NCBI GenBank assembly: GCA_963750715.1
Contig: CAVVRP010000012.1
Location: 868,001 to 932,000 of the forward strand
From: JAGVSR01 sp963750715
GTDB lineage: Bacteria; Pseudomonadota; Alphaproteobacteria; Rhizobiales; Hyphomicrobiaceae
Reading direction: 5' to 3'
Length of the DNA stretch: 64,000 nt
Below the pieces are notes generated by a model. It had not been told where the DNA came from and did no database searches. It saw nothing but the letters and a program-made list of their open reading frames with translations. Positions 16,904-25,640 of this stretch are shown piece after piece (positions within the stretch are counted from its first letter, which is position 1; every line of letters begins with the position of its first letter). Made by a program: the position numbers and the translations under genes.

Positions 16904-18133
16904 TCAGCGCCGAAATACGACCGCCGCCTCGATGTGCCTAGAAAACACGAACTGGTCGATCGGCGTGACCGGCCCCATCTTGTATCCACCGTCGATCAGT
17001 GTGCGGGCATCGCGCGCCAGCGTCGATGGCGCGCACGAAACTGCGATCACGACTGGCACCTTCGCACGCGCGAGACGTTCGGCCTGCCCCGCCGCGCCCG
17101 CGCGGGGCGGATCGAATACCACGCAATCGTAGGATTCGAGCTCCTTCGGCGACAATGGCTCGCGGAACAGGTCCCGAAGACGCGCTTCGATGGGCTTCAA
17201 TCCCATGGCATGCCGCGCCGCATACTCCAGAACGCCGATCGCGCGCTTGTCGCTGTCCCATGCGGTCACGGCCGTCTTGCGGGCAATCGGAAACGTGAAA
17301 GTGCCGAGACCAGAAAACAGGTCAGCGACGCGCTTCGCCTTTTCCGGCACCGCCTCGGTGACAAGAGCGATCAGCAGGGCCTCGGCCTGCGGCACCGCCT
17401 GCAGGAACAAGGACGGCGGCACTTCCACGGCGACCCCGGCGATGGTGATAACGGGGCTCGAGCGCGTGACGATGACGTTCCCGGCAACTGTCAGCCGGAC
17501 AAGGCGGGCGGTCTCAGCAAGTCCGGCGAGAGCCGACTGCGCGTCGGACGGCAGCGTCTTGATGCCATTGTCGAACGACACGTCGAGACCATTGTCCAGT
17601 TTGGTGACGATGAGCCGCCCGCCCTGCGACGGCGGCATGGCGATGCGCGCCATGGCTTTGAGCTGCGGCAGCGCGGCGACGATCTGTGGATCGAGGATCG
17701 GGCATTCCATCATGTCGACGAGCGCGTGCTGGCCTTCCTCTCGAAAACCGATGCGAACCTCTCCGCCTTCGCGCTCGACACCAAGAAAAGCGCGCCGCCG
17801 TGATCCCAGATTAATGCGCGTCATGGGCCGGACGTCGGCTGTGATACCGCGATGCGTGAAGGCATGTGCGACGCTCGCCTGTTTCCATGCTGCATAGAGC
17901 TGCGCGGACATATGTTGCGACTTGCAGCCGCCACACACTCCGAAATGCCGGCAAACAGGATTTTGCCGATCGGGGCTGGCCGAGAGTTGGCATGGCGCCT
18001 CTCCATCCACACCGATGTCCCAGTGTTCGCCCGGCAGCGCGAAAGGTACGAACGTCTGACCGTCGGCTGTTTCGGCTATACCGTCGCCCTGCGCGCCAAG
18101 TCTGTCGATGACGACCTCGCGACTATCGGCCAT
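16904..18133 (-). CDS. TrmA/RlmCD-family class I SAM-dependent RNA (uracil-5-)methyltransferase
   Basis: 409 aa from ATG 18133, inside the 3' end of tlyA (11-nt overlap); the longer upstream frame is a shadow. A TRAM-like N-terminus (VVIDRLGAQGDGIA) precedes three cysteines CRHFGVCGGC and a later MMECPIL that together look like the [4Fe-4S] ligands of RlmD-type enzymes. The SAM site is DLFSGLGTFTFPIA and the catalytic Cys is in VSCAPSTLARD, with FDPPRAG before it. It should methylate U in tRNA or 23S rRNA; which site cannot be decided. It is coupled to TlyA, another RNA methyltransferase. Confidence 0.9.
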   Translation of the reverse strand: MADSREVVIDRLGAQGDGIAETADGQTFVPFALPGEHWDIGVDGEAPCQLSASPDRQNPVCRHFGVCGGCKSQHMSAQLYAAWKQASVAHAFTHRGITADVRPMTRINLGSRRRAFLGVEREGGEVRIGFREEGQHALVDMMECPILDPQIVAALPQLKAMARIAMPPSQGGRLIVTKLDNGLDVSFDNGIKTLPSDAQSALAGLAETARLVRLTVAGNVIVTRSSPVITIAGVAVEVPPSLFLQAVPQAEALLIALVTEAVPEKAKRVADLFSGLGTFTFPIARKTAVTAWDSDKRAIGVLEYAARHAMGLKPIEARLRDLFREPLSPKELESYDCVVFDPPRAGAAGQAERLARAKVPVVIAVSCAPSTLARDARTLIDGGYKMGPVTPIDQFVFSRHIEAAVVFRR

Positions 18134-18866
18134 CGCGTACGACTCCAGCCAGGTATTCCAGATTGCCCGACCCGCCCTCGATGGGCGAGACCATCGTTCC
18201 GGCGACGCGCCAACCAGGCTGAGCAGCGAGCCATGCCACGATATCGTCGACGGCGGCCCGTCGGGCGGCGGCCTCCCGTACGATGCCGCCTTTGCCGACG
18301 CGCTCGGGACCGACCTCGAACTGCGGCTTGATGAGAGCAACGAGCCACGCCCCGGCACCGGCAACCGCCATCGCAGCAGGCAACACCTTCGACAGGGAAA
18401 TAAAACTCACGTCCGCGGCCAGCGCCGTCACCGGCTGCGGCACGAGGAGCGAGGTCAATGTTCTTGCATCCTGGTTCTCGAGCGCGACGACGCGGGGATC
18501 GCGCCTCAAACTATCGTGCAGCTGCGCGCTGCCGACGTCGACGGCGTAAACGCGCGTCGCACCCCGCTCCAGAAAAAGCTGGGTGAAGCCGCCTGTCGAA
18601 GCGCCGACATCGAGGGCGATCCGCCCGTGCGCATCGAAACCGAAATGATCAAGCGCCGCCTGAAGCTTGAGGGCGCCACGCGACACGAACTCGAGACCTG
18701 CCTCGGGCGAAACACGCACCTCGTCGGCTTCGTCGACCATCAACGCCGGCTTGTCGGCTGTGGTCGCGCCGATCCGGACGAGGCCGCGGCTGATCACGTC
18801 GCGCGCTCGCGAACGTGTCGGCGCCAACCCCCGGGCAACCATGGCTTGATCCAATCGAAGGCGCAT
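18123..18866 (-). CDS. tlyA: TlyA-family rRNA (cytidine-2'-O)-methyltransferase
   Basis: 247 aa. An S4 domain (residues 1-60, MRLRLDQAMVARGLAPTRSR) is followed by an FtsJ-like methyltransferase domain with the SAM loop LDVGASTGGFTQLFLERGA, the LAADVSFISLSKVLPA segment and KPQFEVG. TlyA homologues 2'-O-methylate cytidines of 16S and/or 23S rRNA; some also have haemolysin-like annotations. It is usually immediately downstream of dxs in alphaproteobacteria, but here a DoxX gene and an opposite-strand DUF4399 gene lie between. Confidence 0.92.
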   Translation of the reverse strand: MRLRLDQAMVARGLAPTRSRARDVISRGLVRIGATTADKPALMVDEADEVRVSPEAGLEFVSRGALKLQAALDHFGFDAHGRIALDVGASTGGFTQLFLERGATRVYAVDVGSAQLHDSLRRDPRVVALENQDARTLTSLLVPQPVTALAADVSFISLSKVLPAAMAVAGAGAWLVALIKPQFEVGPERVGKGGIVREAAARRAAVDDIVAWLAAQPGWRVAGTMVSPIEGGSGNLEYLAGVVRDGR

Positions 18867-18915
18867 CCGTAACCTGCCGCGGTGCCGAGACTGTCCTTCT
18901 AGAGCCTGTTTGGCT

Positions 18916-18932
18916 GGAATTGAACCAATTCC
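18916..18932. repeat. Inverted repeat GGAATTG-N3-CAATTCC
   Basis: Perfect 7-bp arms with a 3-nt spacer, in the 240-bp gap between tlyA and the DUF4399 gene. It could be an operator or part of a dispersed intergenic repeat; sequences with a GGAATTGAACCAATTCC core look familiar from rhizobial intergenic regions, but I cannot confirm copy number from one window. Confidence 0.45.
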
Positions 18933-19107
18933 GTTTGTGCAGGGTGCCCCTATCCGGCAGGATGCCTATGCAGCCCGATGTCGTCCTGCTTCGCCACGCG
19001 CCCCGGGCTCATCGAAAAATCCACTCGTCGGACCGGTTCAATTTCAGTCAAACGGGCACTACTCTGTTAGCGGTTCTGTTAGCGGTCGCAAATCGAAGAG
19101 GAAGCTG

Positions 19108-19530
19108 ATGCGTAAACTTATGATCGCAGTGATCGCCACAATGGTTTTGGCGGGATGCGGGCCTTCTGGGCCGAAGGGCACCCCCTCTGCGCCGGGCGCC
19201 GAGGTGTTCTTCATCGAACCGAAGGATGGTGCGGAGTTGTCGTCACCCATCACAGTTAAGTTCGGCATCGAGGGCATGGAAGTCGCGCCAGCCGGAACCG
19301 AAAGGACCCACAGCGGGCATCATCATGTCCTGATCGACAACAAGCTCGCCGACTATGCATCGCCCATTCCGGCCGACGACAATCACAAGCACTTCGGCAA
19401 AGGCCAGACCGAGACCACGCTGGAGTTGCCACCGGGCAAGCATACTCTGCAACTCGTACTGGGCGACCACAATCACATCCCGCACGATCCGCCGGTTCAG
19501 TCGGACGTGATCACGATTACGGTCAAGTAG
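19108..19530 (+). CDS. DUF4399-family lipoprotein
   Basis: 140 aa from ATG 19108, preceded by GAGGAAG. The frame opens further upstream, but only this start gives a signal peptide: basic MRKL, a hydrophobic stretch, then the lipobox LAGC. The mature protein is the DUF4399 domain (VFFIEPKDGAELSSPITVKF, VKFGIEGMEVAPAG, HHHVLIDN, GKHTLQLVLGDHNHIPH). It is rich in His and Asp, so metal binding in the periplasm has been suggested for such sequences but is unproven. It faces doxX convergently. Confidence 0.85.
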   Translation: MRKLMIAVIATMVLAGCGPSGPKGTPSAPGAEVFFIEPKDGAELSSPITVKFGIEGMEVAPAGTERTHSGHHHVLIDNKLADYASPIPADDNHKHFGKGQTETTLELPPGKHTLQLVLGDHNHIPHDPPVQSDVITITVK

Positions 19531-19569
19531 CGGCTGCGGCGCGACCGCGTCTTGGCAGTCGTCAGTTGA

Positions 19570-19592
19570 GCCCGGCGAACGGTTCGCCGGGC
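19570..19592. terminator. Hairpin between convergent DUF4399 and doxX genes
   Basis: A perfect inverted repeat with arms GCCCGGCGAAC and GTTCGCCGGGC around a single central base lies 40 bp after the DUF4399 stop. There is no T-run on either side, so it is either a bidirectional hairpin terminator or a 3'-end-stabilising stem. Confidence 0.5.
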
Positions 19593-19725
19593 ATCACCAG
19601 ACCGGCCGAGCGAGAGCGCGGCGCGTGCTGGAGGCCGAGTTCGCGCATAATCGGCACCGTTTACCCTCAATATCGAACAAGAGATGGTTGATGACGCAAG
19701 CACTCTTCATTGGACGGGCGACCCG

Positions 19726-20100
19726 TCAGTCCTTGATGGCGTAGGCGCCCGGACCGTTGGCGGACAGCAGCAGAAGCCCGCCGGCCATGGCGAGGTTCTT
19801 CATGAAGTTTATGAGCTGCATCTGGTCGCCGAAGTCGCGGTGAAAGGTGACTGCGGTAATGATGCAGAACACGGCCAGCGCGATCGCCGCCCAGCGCGAC
19901 AGCACCCCAAACAGAATGGCGAGGCCACCGCCGAGTTCCACTGCGATCGCTAGCGGCAACAACACCGCCGGCAAGCCATAGGCTGCCATGTACTCGACTG
20001 TTCCGGCGTAGCCAGTGAGCTTCTCTGCACCGAACAGGATAAAGGGCGACGCCAGCAGCGCGCGCCCCAGAAGACTGACAAGCGCGTGAGAACCCGTCAT
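19726..20100 (-). CDS. DoxX-family membrane protein
   Basis: 124 aa with four hydrophobic helices. LLGRALLASPFILFGAEKL at the N-terminus and AVELGGGLAILFGVLSRWAA in the middle are typical DoxX-family features, as is FMKNLAMAGGLLLL near the C-terminus. The family includes subunits linked to quinone oxidoreduction and thiol/oxidative stress, but most members are uncharacterised. It is 62 bp downstream of dxs on the same strand, so it may be read through from dxs. Confidence 0.88.
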   Translation of the reverse strand: MTGSHALVSLLGRALLASPFILFGAEKLTGYAGTVEYMAAYGLPAVLLPLAIAVELGGGLAILFGVLSRWAAIALAVFCIITAVTFHRDFGDQMQLINFMKNLAMAGGLLLLSANGPGAYAIKD

Positions 20101-20162
20101 GGCTGATACTCCTCGGTTGAATGCAAGACCGGCCCTAGCGGTCGTGCCGCAATCTCGACGGT

Positions 20163-22076
20163 TTAGGCCCGGCTGACGCCCGTAAATGCCGTTTCCCGGC
20201 CAAGGGCCGTCAACACGCTGGCGGTGATGCCCGAAGCCGCGAGGCCCGCCTGCTCATACATTTTGGCCGGCGCGTCATGATCGATGAAGACGTCCGGCAG
20301 CACAAGCGAACGCACCTTGAGGCCGCGATCAAGCAGCCCCGCCTGTGCCAGATAGTGCATCACATGGCTGCCAAAACCACCGACAGAGCCTTCCTCGACC
20401 GTGACCAGAACCTCGTGGTTGCGCGCAAGCCGCGTAATGAGGTCCGTATCGAGCGGCTTCATGAAGCGCGCATCCGCCACCGTCGTCGACAGGCCGTAAC
20501 CGGCCAGCTGATCGGCCGCCTTTATCGCTTCCTGCAGCCGCGTACCGAGCGACAGAATGGCAACGGCGGTCCCCTCTCGCACAATGTGGCCCTTGCCGAT
20601 CTCCAGCGGAATGCCTTCGGCTGGAAGTTCGACGCCGGTGCCTTCGCCACGCGGGTACCGCAGCGCCGACGGCCGGTCGTCGATGGCTGCCGCGGTGGCC
20701 ACCATGTGCACGAGTTCAGCCTCGTCGGCGGCCGCCATGATGACGAAATCAGGCAAGCAACCCAGATAGGCGAGATCAAACGAACCGGCATGCGTCGGCC
20801 CGTCGGCACCGACGAGACCGGCGCGGTCTATGGCAAAGCGCACCGGCAGACGCTGGATTGCGACGTCATGCACGACCTGATCGTAGCCCCGCTGCAGGAA
20901 CGTCGAATAGATGGCTGCGAAAGGTTTGAAGCCTTCGGTGGCGAGGCCCGCCGCGAAGGTCACGGCGTGCTGCTCGGCGATGCCGACATCGAAGGTGCGA
21001 TCCGGGAATGCCTTGCCGAACACGTCGAGGCCGGTTCCGTCCGGCATGGCGGCGGTGATGGCGACGATCTTCTTGTCTTTTGCGGCCTCGGCCACGAGGC
21101 TGTCGGCGAACACGCGCGTATAGGATGGGGCATTCGGCTTAGGCTTCACCTGCGCGCCGGTGACGACATTGAATTTGGCAACGCCGTGGTATTTGTCGTC
21201 GGACGCTTCGGCCGGAGCATAGCCCTTGCCCTTCTTTGTGACCACATGCACCAGGATCGGCCCGTGCTTGGTATCACGCACGTTCTTCAGAACCGGCAGA
21301 AGCTGGCCGAGATCGTGCCCGTCGATCGGGCCGACATAGTAGAAGCCAAGCTCTTCGAACCACATGCCGCCCTGCCACAGATGGCGAGTATACTCCTCGA
21401 CACGGGCGGCGCGCCGTTCCCAGCTTTTTGGCAGCCGCTTGGCCAACTGCTTGGCGACGTCGCGCAAGTAGAGATATGTGCCGCTGGAGGTCATCCGCGC
21501 CAGATAGTGCGACAGCGCACCAGTCGGCGGAGCGATCGACATATCGTTGTCATTGAGGATCACGATGAGGCGTTCATCGCGCGCGCCGGCGTTGTTAATC
21601 GCCTCGTAGGCCATCCCAGCGCTCATTGCGCCGTCGCCAATGACGGCGATGACGTTGTTGGTGCCTCCCTTCAAATCGCGGCCAACGGCCATGCCGAGCG
21701 CCGCCGAGATCGAGGTGGAAGAATGCGCGGCTCCGAACGGATCGTACTCGCTCTCCGCGCGTTTGGTGAATCCGGACAATCCCCCGCCCTGCCGAAGGGT
21801 GCGGATGCGATCGCGGCGGCCGGTGAGGATCTTATGCGGGTAGGTCTGGTGTCCGACATCCCAGACGAGGCGGTCTCGCGGCGTGTCGAACACCCAGTGC
21901 AGGGCAACCGTCAGTTCGATGACGCCAAGGCCGGCGCCCAGGTGCCCACCGGTGACCGAAACGGCCTCGACCGTCTCAGTGCGCAGCTCATCGGCTAGCT
22001 GTCGCAATTCGGATTCGGGTAGTTTCCTGAGATCTTCCGGTGTGCGGACGGTATCGAGACGAGGTGTCTTGCTCAC
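20163..22076 (-). CDS. dxs: 1-deoxy-D-xylulose-5-phosphate synthase
   Basis: 637 aa, full length. DXS condenses pyruvate and glyceraldehyde-3-phosphate with thiamine diphosphate, the committed step of the MEP isoprenoid pathway and a source for thiamine and pyridoxal. Landmarks in order: GGHLGAGLGVIELTVALH, WDVGHQTYPHKILTGRRD, the ThDP motif GDGAMSAGMAYEAINNAG, the central DIGIAEQH-type segment (FDVGIAEQHAVTFAAG), DRAGLVGADGPTHAG and the C-terminal transketolase domain. It sits downstream of xseB on the same strand with a 157-bp gap. Confidence 0.97.
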   Translation of the reverse strand: MSKTPRLDTVRTPEDLRKLPESELRQLADELRTETVEAVSVTGGHLGAGLGVIELTVALHWVFDTPRDRLVWDVGHQTYPHKILTGRRDRIRTLRQGGGLSGFTKRAESEYDPFGAAHSSTSISAALGMAVGRDLKGGTNNVIAVIGDGAMSAGMAYEAINNAGARDERLIVILNDNDMSIAPPTGALSHYLARMTSSGTYLYLRDVAKQLAKRLPKSWERRAARVEEYTRHLWQGGMWFEELGFYYVGPIDGHDLGQLLPVLKNVRDTKHGPILVHVVTKKGKGYAPAEASDDKYHGVAKFNVVTGAQVKPKPNAPSYTRVFADSLVAEAAKDKKIVAITAAMPDGTGLDVFGKAFPDRTFDVGIAEQHAVTFAAGLATEGFKPFAAIYSTFLQRGYDQVVHDVAIQRLPVRFAIDRAGLVGADGPTHAGSFDLAYLGCLPDFVIMAAADEAELVHMVATAAAIDDRPSALRYPRGEGTGVELPAEGIPLEIGKGHIVREGTAVAILSLGTRLQEAIKAADQLAGYGLSTTVADARFMKPLDTDLITRLARNHEVLVTVEEGSVGGFGSHVMHYLAQAGLLDRGLKVRSLVLPDVFIDHDAPAKMYEQAGLAASGITASVLTALGRETAFTGVSRA

Positions 22077-22233
22077 GGGGGTTCAGGTCTCCGCTCGGAT
22101 CAGAGTTATGCGTTCGCGTGCGCGCGCTGCATCTCAAGTGCGGCGATGCGAACTGCTTAGCCGGGAGCTTAGAGTCTTTCAAAGGCAAGACCAAGCCTCT
22201 CGGATGCTAAGGATTGCCGGATGACCGACTGGC

Positions 22234-22491
22234 CTACTCCGGATCAAGGGGGGTCGCGCCGGCGGGGGCGCCGTTGCCCCCTATGGTCAGTTTCTCGACC
22301 TTGGCCTCTGCCTGCCGCAACAACCGGTCGCAATGGTCGCGCAGAGCCTCGCCCCGCTCGTAGATGGCTATGCTCTCCTCGAGTTCCACGTCGCCCCGCT
22401 CCAGACGGCTAACGATGGATTCCAGCTCCTTCAGCGCACGCTCGAAGCTGAATTCCGCGATATCGGCAAACTTTGCCGGGTTCTTGGCCAT
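22234..22491 (-). CDS. xseB: Exodeoxyribonuclease VII small subunit
   Basis: 85 aa, the usual size. The family core is FERALKELESIVSRLERGDVELEESIAIYERGE followed by LRDHCDRLLRQAEAKVE. With XseA (not in the window) it forms the exonuclease VII complex that degrades single-stranded DNA. It lies 103 bp after the histone-deacetylase-like gene and upstream of dxs, the common alphaproteobacterial order. Confidence 0.93.
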   Translation of the reverse strand: MAKNPAKFADIAEFSFERALKELESIVSRLERGDVELEESIAIYERGEALRDHCDRLLRQAEAKVEKLTIGGNGAPAGATPLDPE

Positions 22492-22594
22492 CTTGGTCGG
22501 ATCCTGTTGTTGCGGCGCTACATCCGCTCAGGGCCACACATAGCCCTGAGCGAGCGGTCGGGGCAAGGGCAGCACTCGCAGGCCCTCCGGGCGT

Positions 22595-23542
22595 TCAGAC
22601 CCCGGCTTCCATGAGCGTGCGGACGTGCACGCCGACCGACTTCGCCAGGGCTTCGAGATCGTAGCCGCCTTCCAGCATCGACACGATCCGGCCCCCGGCA
22701 TGGGCAGCCGCGATGTTGGCGAGCTGCTCCGTGGCCCACAGGTAGTCGGCTTCCACCAGACGCAATCCTCCGAGCGGGTCGCGCCGATGGGCGTCGAAAC
22801 CGGCCGAGATGATGACGATGTCCGGCCGGAAGTTGCGCAACGGGCCGAGGATGCGCTCGGTGAAGGCCTCCTTGAAAACCTCGCCGTCGTCGCCTTCCCG
22901 AAGGGGCGCGTTGAAAATGTTGCCGGCCCCGGTTTCATTGAGGTCACCGGTGCCGGGAAAAAGCGGCATCTGGTGCGTCGAGCCGTAGAACAGATCGCGG
23001 TCCGACCAGAAGACGTCCTGCGTGCCGTTGCCGTGATGGACGTCGAAATCGACGACCGCGATGCGCTCCGCGCCATGCCGTTTGCGAGCGTAAAGCCCAG
23101 CGATCGCAGCGTTCGAGAACAGGCAGAAGCCCATCGCACGATCGGATTCGGCATGGTGCCCGGGTGGACGCACCTGAGCGAAGGCATTCTTGGCCGTGCC
23201 GGCCATCACCTCGTCGACGGCTTGCAATCCGGCTCCGACGGCCCTGACCGCCGCTTCCCAGGTGCCCGGCGAAACCACCGTATCGCCGTCAATATGGATG
23301 GCGCCGCGCTTGGCCGCGACTGCCGCCGCACCCTTGACCTGATCGAGGTGGGTGCGCGGGTGGGCCAGCAGGATCTGCTCCTCCACGTCCTCACGCATAG
23401 GCGCCTCGACCCGGCGCAGGTCGGCATAGGATCCATGTCCCAGCACCTTTTCGATCGCGCGCATGCGGTCGGGCCGTTCGGGATGACCGGGACCGGTGTC
23501 GTGGTCGAGGAAGCAAGGATGAGTAATGAGCAGCGTCGCCAT
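22595..23542 (-). CDS. Histone deacetylase family protein (class II, acetylpolyamine amidohydrolase-like)
   Basis: 315 aa. Zinc-amidohydrolase signatures: HDTGPGHPERPDRM, RPPGHHAESDRAMGFCLFSN, the Asp/His charge relay and metal site in VVDFDVHHGNGTQDVFW, and ISAGFDAHRRDPLGG. These enzymes deacetylate lysines or acetylpolyamines; the bacterial substrate is not known. It is the first gene of the group leading into xseB and dxs, with a divergent ParA gene upstream (205-bp promoter gap, 23543-23747). Confidence 0.92.
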   Translation of the reverse strand: MATLLITHPCFLDHDTGPGHPERPDRMRAIEKVLGHGSYADLRRVEAPMREDVEEQILLAHPRTHLDQVKGAAAVAAKRGAIHIDGDTVVSPGTWEAAVRAVGAGLQAVDEVMAGTAKNAFAQVRPPGHHAESDRAMGFCLFSNAAIAGLYARKRHGAERIAVVDFDVHHGNGTQDVFWSDRDLFYGSTHQMPLFPGTGDLNETGAGNIFNAPLREGDDGEVFKEAFTERILGPLRNFRPDIVIISAGFDAHRRDPLGGLRLVEADYLWATEQLANIAAAHAGGRIVSMLEGGYDLEALAKSVGVHVRTLMEAGV

Positions 23543-23747
23543 GCGCCAGAAATGCCTTGATCAGCAGATATTGAAATTGTCTCTCATGTTAACGAAACCC
23601 AGCGCCCGCGCTAGCCCCACCGGGCTATGGTTGAACGTGACGGGGCGCACCTGGAAAACTCCTGTCGAAGCCACGGACGGACAGACCGTCTTCGGACCCC
23701 GTCTCGTTGCAGCGCACAGTCTCCGATGTAATGGTGGAAAGTGCCTT

Positions 23748-24677
23748 ATGGCGAAGCTGATAGCGGTCGCAAACATGAAAGGCGGCGTCGGCAAAACGGC
23801 GACGGTCGTCGGTCTTGCCGAAACGCTGGCGGCCAACGCGATAGATGACGCCATCAAGGACGACACAACGCCCAAATCCGTCCTTGTCGTCGATCTCGAT
23901 GCACAGGCGAGCGCATCGTTCGCACTTTCCGGCGAAGACCGATTGATGTTCCTGATCGACAATCGGCAGACGATCGACGGGTTCCTCGAGCGCTATCTCA
24001 TCAAAGGGCAGGAAGTCGCCCTTTCCTCGCTCGTCTCCAGCCGGATCAGCGACGTGTCCCACCGCAACGAAACCCTGCCGATCGGGCTTCTGGCCGCCAG
24101 TCCGCAATTGCGCACGGTCGAGCGCAACCTGATCCATTGGCTGACGCGGCGCGGCTATAGCCTGGAGCGGGTCGAGCGCGATCTGTTCCACCTGCTCGCC
24201 GGCCAGATCCAAGAGGTCAGCCGCGGCTTCGACTATGTGATCTTCGATTGCCCTCCGGGCATTTCGATCCTTACGGAGATCGCGCTGCGCCAGTCGCACC
24301 TGATCATTGTGCCGACGATCCCCGATTTTCTCTCGATCCTCGCTCTCGACGCCTTCACGCGCCATGTCTCGAAACGGCGTGCCGACGAGGCGCTCGGCCA
24401 CCCGGCTCCCAAGTCGCAGCCCCACGTGCTCATCACGTTGCGCCAGCCGATACCGGAGCATGACCAGAGGGTGGCGGAACTGCGCAAACGTACCGAGGTC
24501 GGACGCGCCGTCTACAAGGTCATGGGAAGCGAAATTCCCTGGACCGAGGGCGTTCCCGAGGCGCTCGAGCGTGTCGACCCATCGCTCAATTACGCCCAGA
24601 AGTGGAGTGCGCAATTGAGGTCTCACTTCGCCGACGTCGCGGCCGAGACGAAGGCCGCCGTCGCCGCAACCCCATGA
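23748..24677 (+). CDS. Orphan ParA-family ATPase
   Basis: 309 aa from ATG 23748; a GGTGGAA site lies ~10 nt upstream and the Walker motif starts almost at once. Deviant Walker A is MKGGVGKTATVVGLAE, Walker A' is VVDLDAQASASFAL and Walker B is DYVIFDCPPGIS. No ParB gene and no parS-like repeats are nearby, so this is not the chromosomal parAB locus. ParA/MinD-like ATPases of this sort position protein complexes or chemoreceptor arrays, and its cargo is unknown. The insert between Walker A and A' (DDAIKDDTTPK) is longer than usual. Confidence 0.88.
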   Translation: MAKLIAVANMKGGVGKTATVVGLAETLAANAIDDAIKDDTTPKSVLVVDLDAQASASFALSGEDRLMFLIDNRQTIDGFLERYLIKGQEVALSSLVSSRISDVSHRNETLPIGLLAASPQLRTVERNLIHWLTRRGYSLERVERDLFHLLAGQIQEVSRGFDYVIFDCPPGISILTEIALRQSHLIIVPTIPDFLSILALDAFTRHVSKRRADEALGHPAPKSQPHVLITLRQPIPEHDQRVAELRKRTEVGRAVYKVMGSEIPWTEGVPEALERVDPSLNYAQKWSAQLRSHFADVAAETKAAVAATP

Positions 24678-24709
24678 CGGCCGGAGTGACGGCGGCCGGT
24701 TTCACCTGG

Positions 24710-25591
24710 TCATGACAGTTGCGAAAGCGTGATGACCATCACGCCCGGCGGCGGTGGACTGCTGTCGGGTACGAAAAAGTCCGCCGCGAGCGGTTGGGTC
24801 GCATCGACGCGATATGGTTCAAAGTCCCGCACGTCGCCTTTCTCGAACAGGAAGGTATCGTCGATGAGGAACTGCCCGGTGAAGTCGCGCGCCGTTTGCG
24901 TCAGCACGAGATGCGCGGCATCGGCGACAATGGCAGGGTGACGGCTCATTCGCATCAGCCTTTCACCACCGAGAAGGTTGCGAATAGCGGCCGTGGCGAT
25001 CGTGGTGCGCGGCCACAGTGCGTTGACGGCAATGCCGTCGCGGCGGAACTCTTCCGCCATCCCCAGCACGCACAGGCTCATGCCGTACTTGGCGATCGAA
25101 TAAGCGACATGGTTCTTGAACCATTTTGCCCGCAAGTCGAGTGGCGGAGACAGCATCAGCACATGCGGGTTTTCCGCCTTGTACAGATGTGGTAGGCAGG
25201 TCTGCGTAACGAGAAACGAGCCGCGCGTGTTGATCGAGTGCATCAGGTCGAAACGGCGGATATCCGTCTGCGGCGTCGGCGTCATTGAAATCGCACTGGC
25301 ATTATTGATGCAGACGTCGATGCCGCCGAAGGTGTCAACGCACTTGGCAACAGCGGCCTGAACTTGATCCTCGAAACGGATATCGCAAATCAGCGGCAGT
25401 GCGCGGCCGCCCGCCTTCTCGATCGCCTCAGCGGCGGAATGAATGGTGCCTTCAAGTTTCGCGGTGGCCTGTGCCGTCTTGGCGGCAATTGCGATGTTGG
25501 CGCCGTCCCTGGCCGCGCGCAATGCGATGGCAAACCCGATCCCGCGGCTCGCACCGGTGATGAAAAGCGTCTTGTTGGCGAGACTGCTCAT
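24710..25591 (-). CDS. Short-chain dehydrogenase/reductase, HSDL2-like
   Basis: 293 aa. Rossmann SDR with cofactor loop TGASRGIGFAIALRAA, the NNAS motif (CINNASAISMTPT), and the YxxxK pair in VAYSIAKYGMS. The layout (ALWPRTTIATAA, then a C-terminal FTGQFLIDDTFL) resembles the SDR domain of hydroxysteroid-dehydrogenase-like protein 2, suggesting a lipid or acyl substrate; exact substrate unknown. It converges on the ParA gene. Confidence 0.88.
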   Translation of the reverse strand: MSSLANKTLFITGASRGIGFAIALRAARDGANIAIAAKTAQATAKLEGTIHSAAEAIEKAGGRALPLICDIRFEDQVQAAVAKCVDTFGGIDVCINNASAISMTPTPQTDIRRFDLMHSINTRGSFLVTQTCLPHLYKAENPHVLMLSPPLDLRAKWFKNHVAYSIAKYGMSLCVLGMAEEFRRDGIAVNALWPRTTIATAAIRNLLGGERLMRMSRHPAIVADAAHLVLTQTARDFTGQFLIDDTFLFEKGDVRDFEPYRVDATQPLAADFFVPDSSPPPPGVMVITLSQLS

Positions 25592-25640
25592 TCGAAGTTT
25601 TTCTTATCCCACGCCGCCGCGATGAATTGCGTGCGCCATC

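Noticed and set aside
20277..21998. 573-codon plus-strand ORF opposite dxs
   Set aside because: It is an antisense shadow of a fully conserved gene in GC-rich DNA, with no motif and no ribosome-binding site of its own.
23748..24677. Chromosomal parAB partition locus
   Set aside because: No ParB gene, no parS repeats and no gidA/gidB neighbours; the gene is treated as an orphan ParA ATPase.
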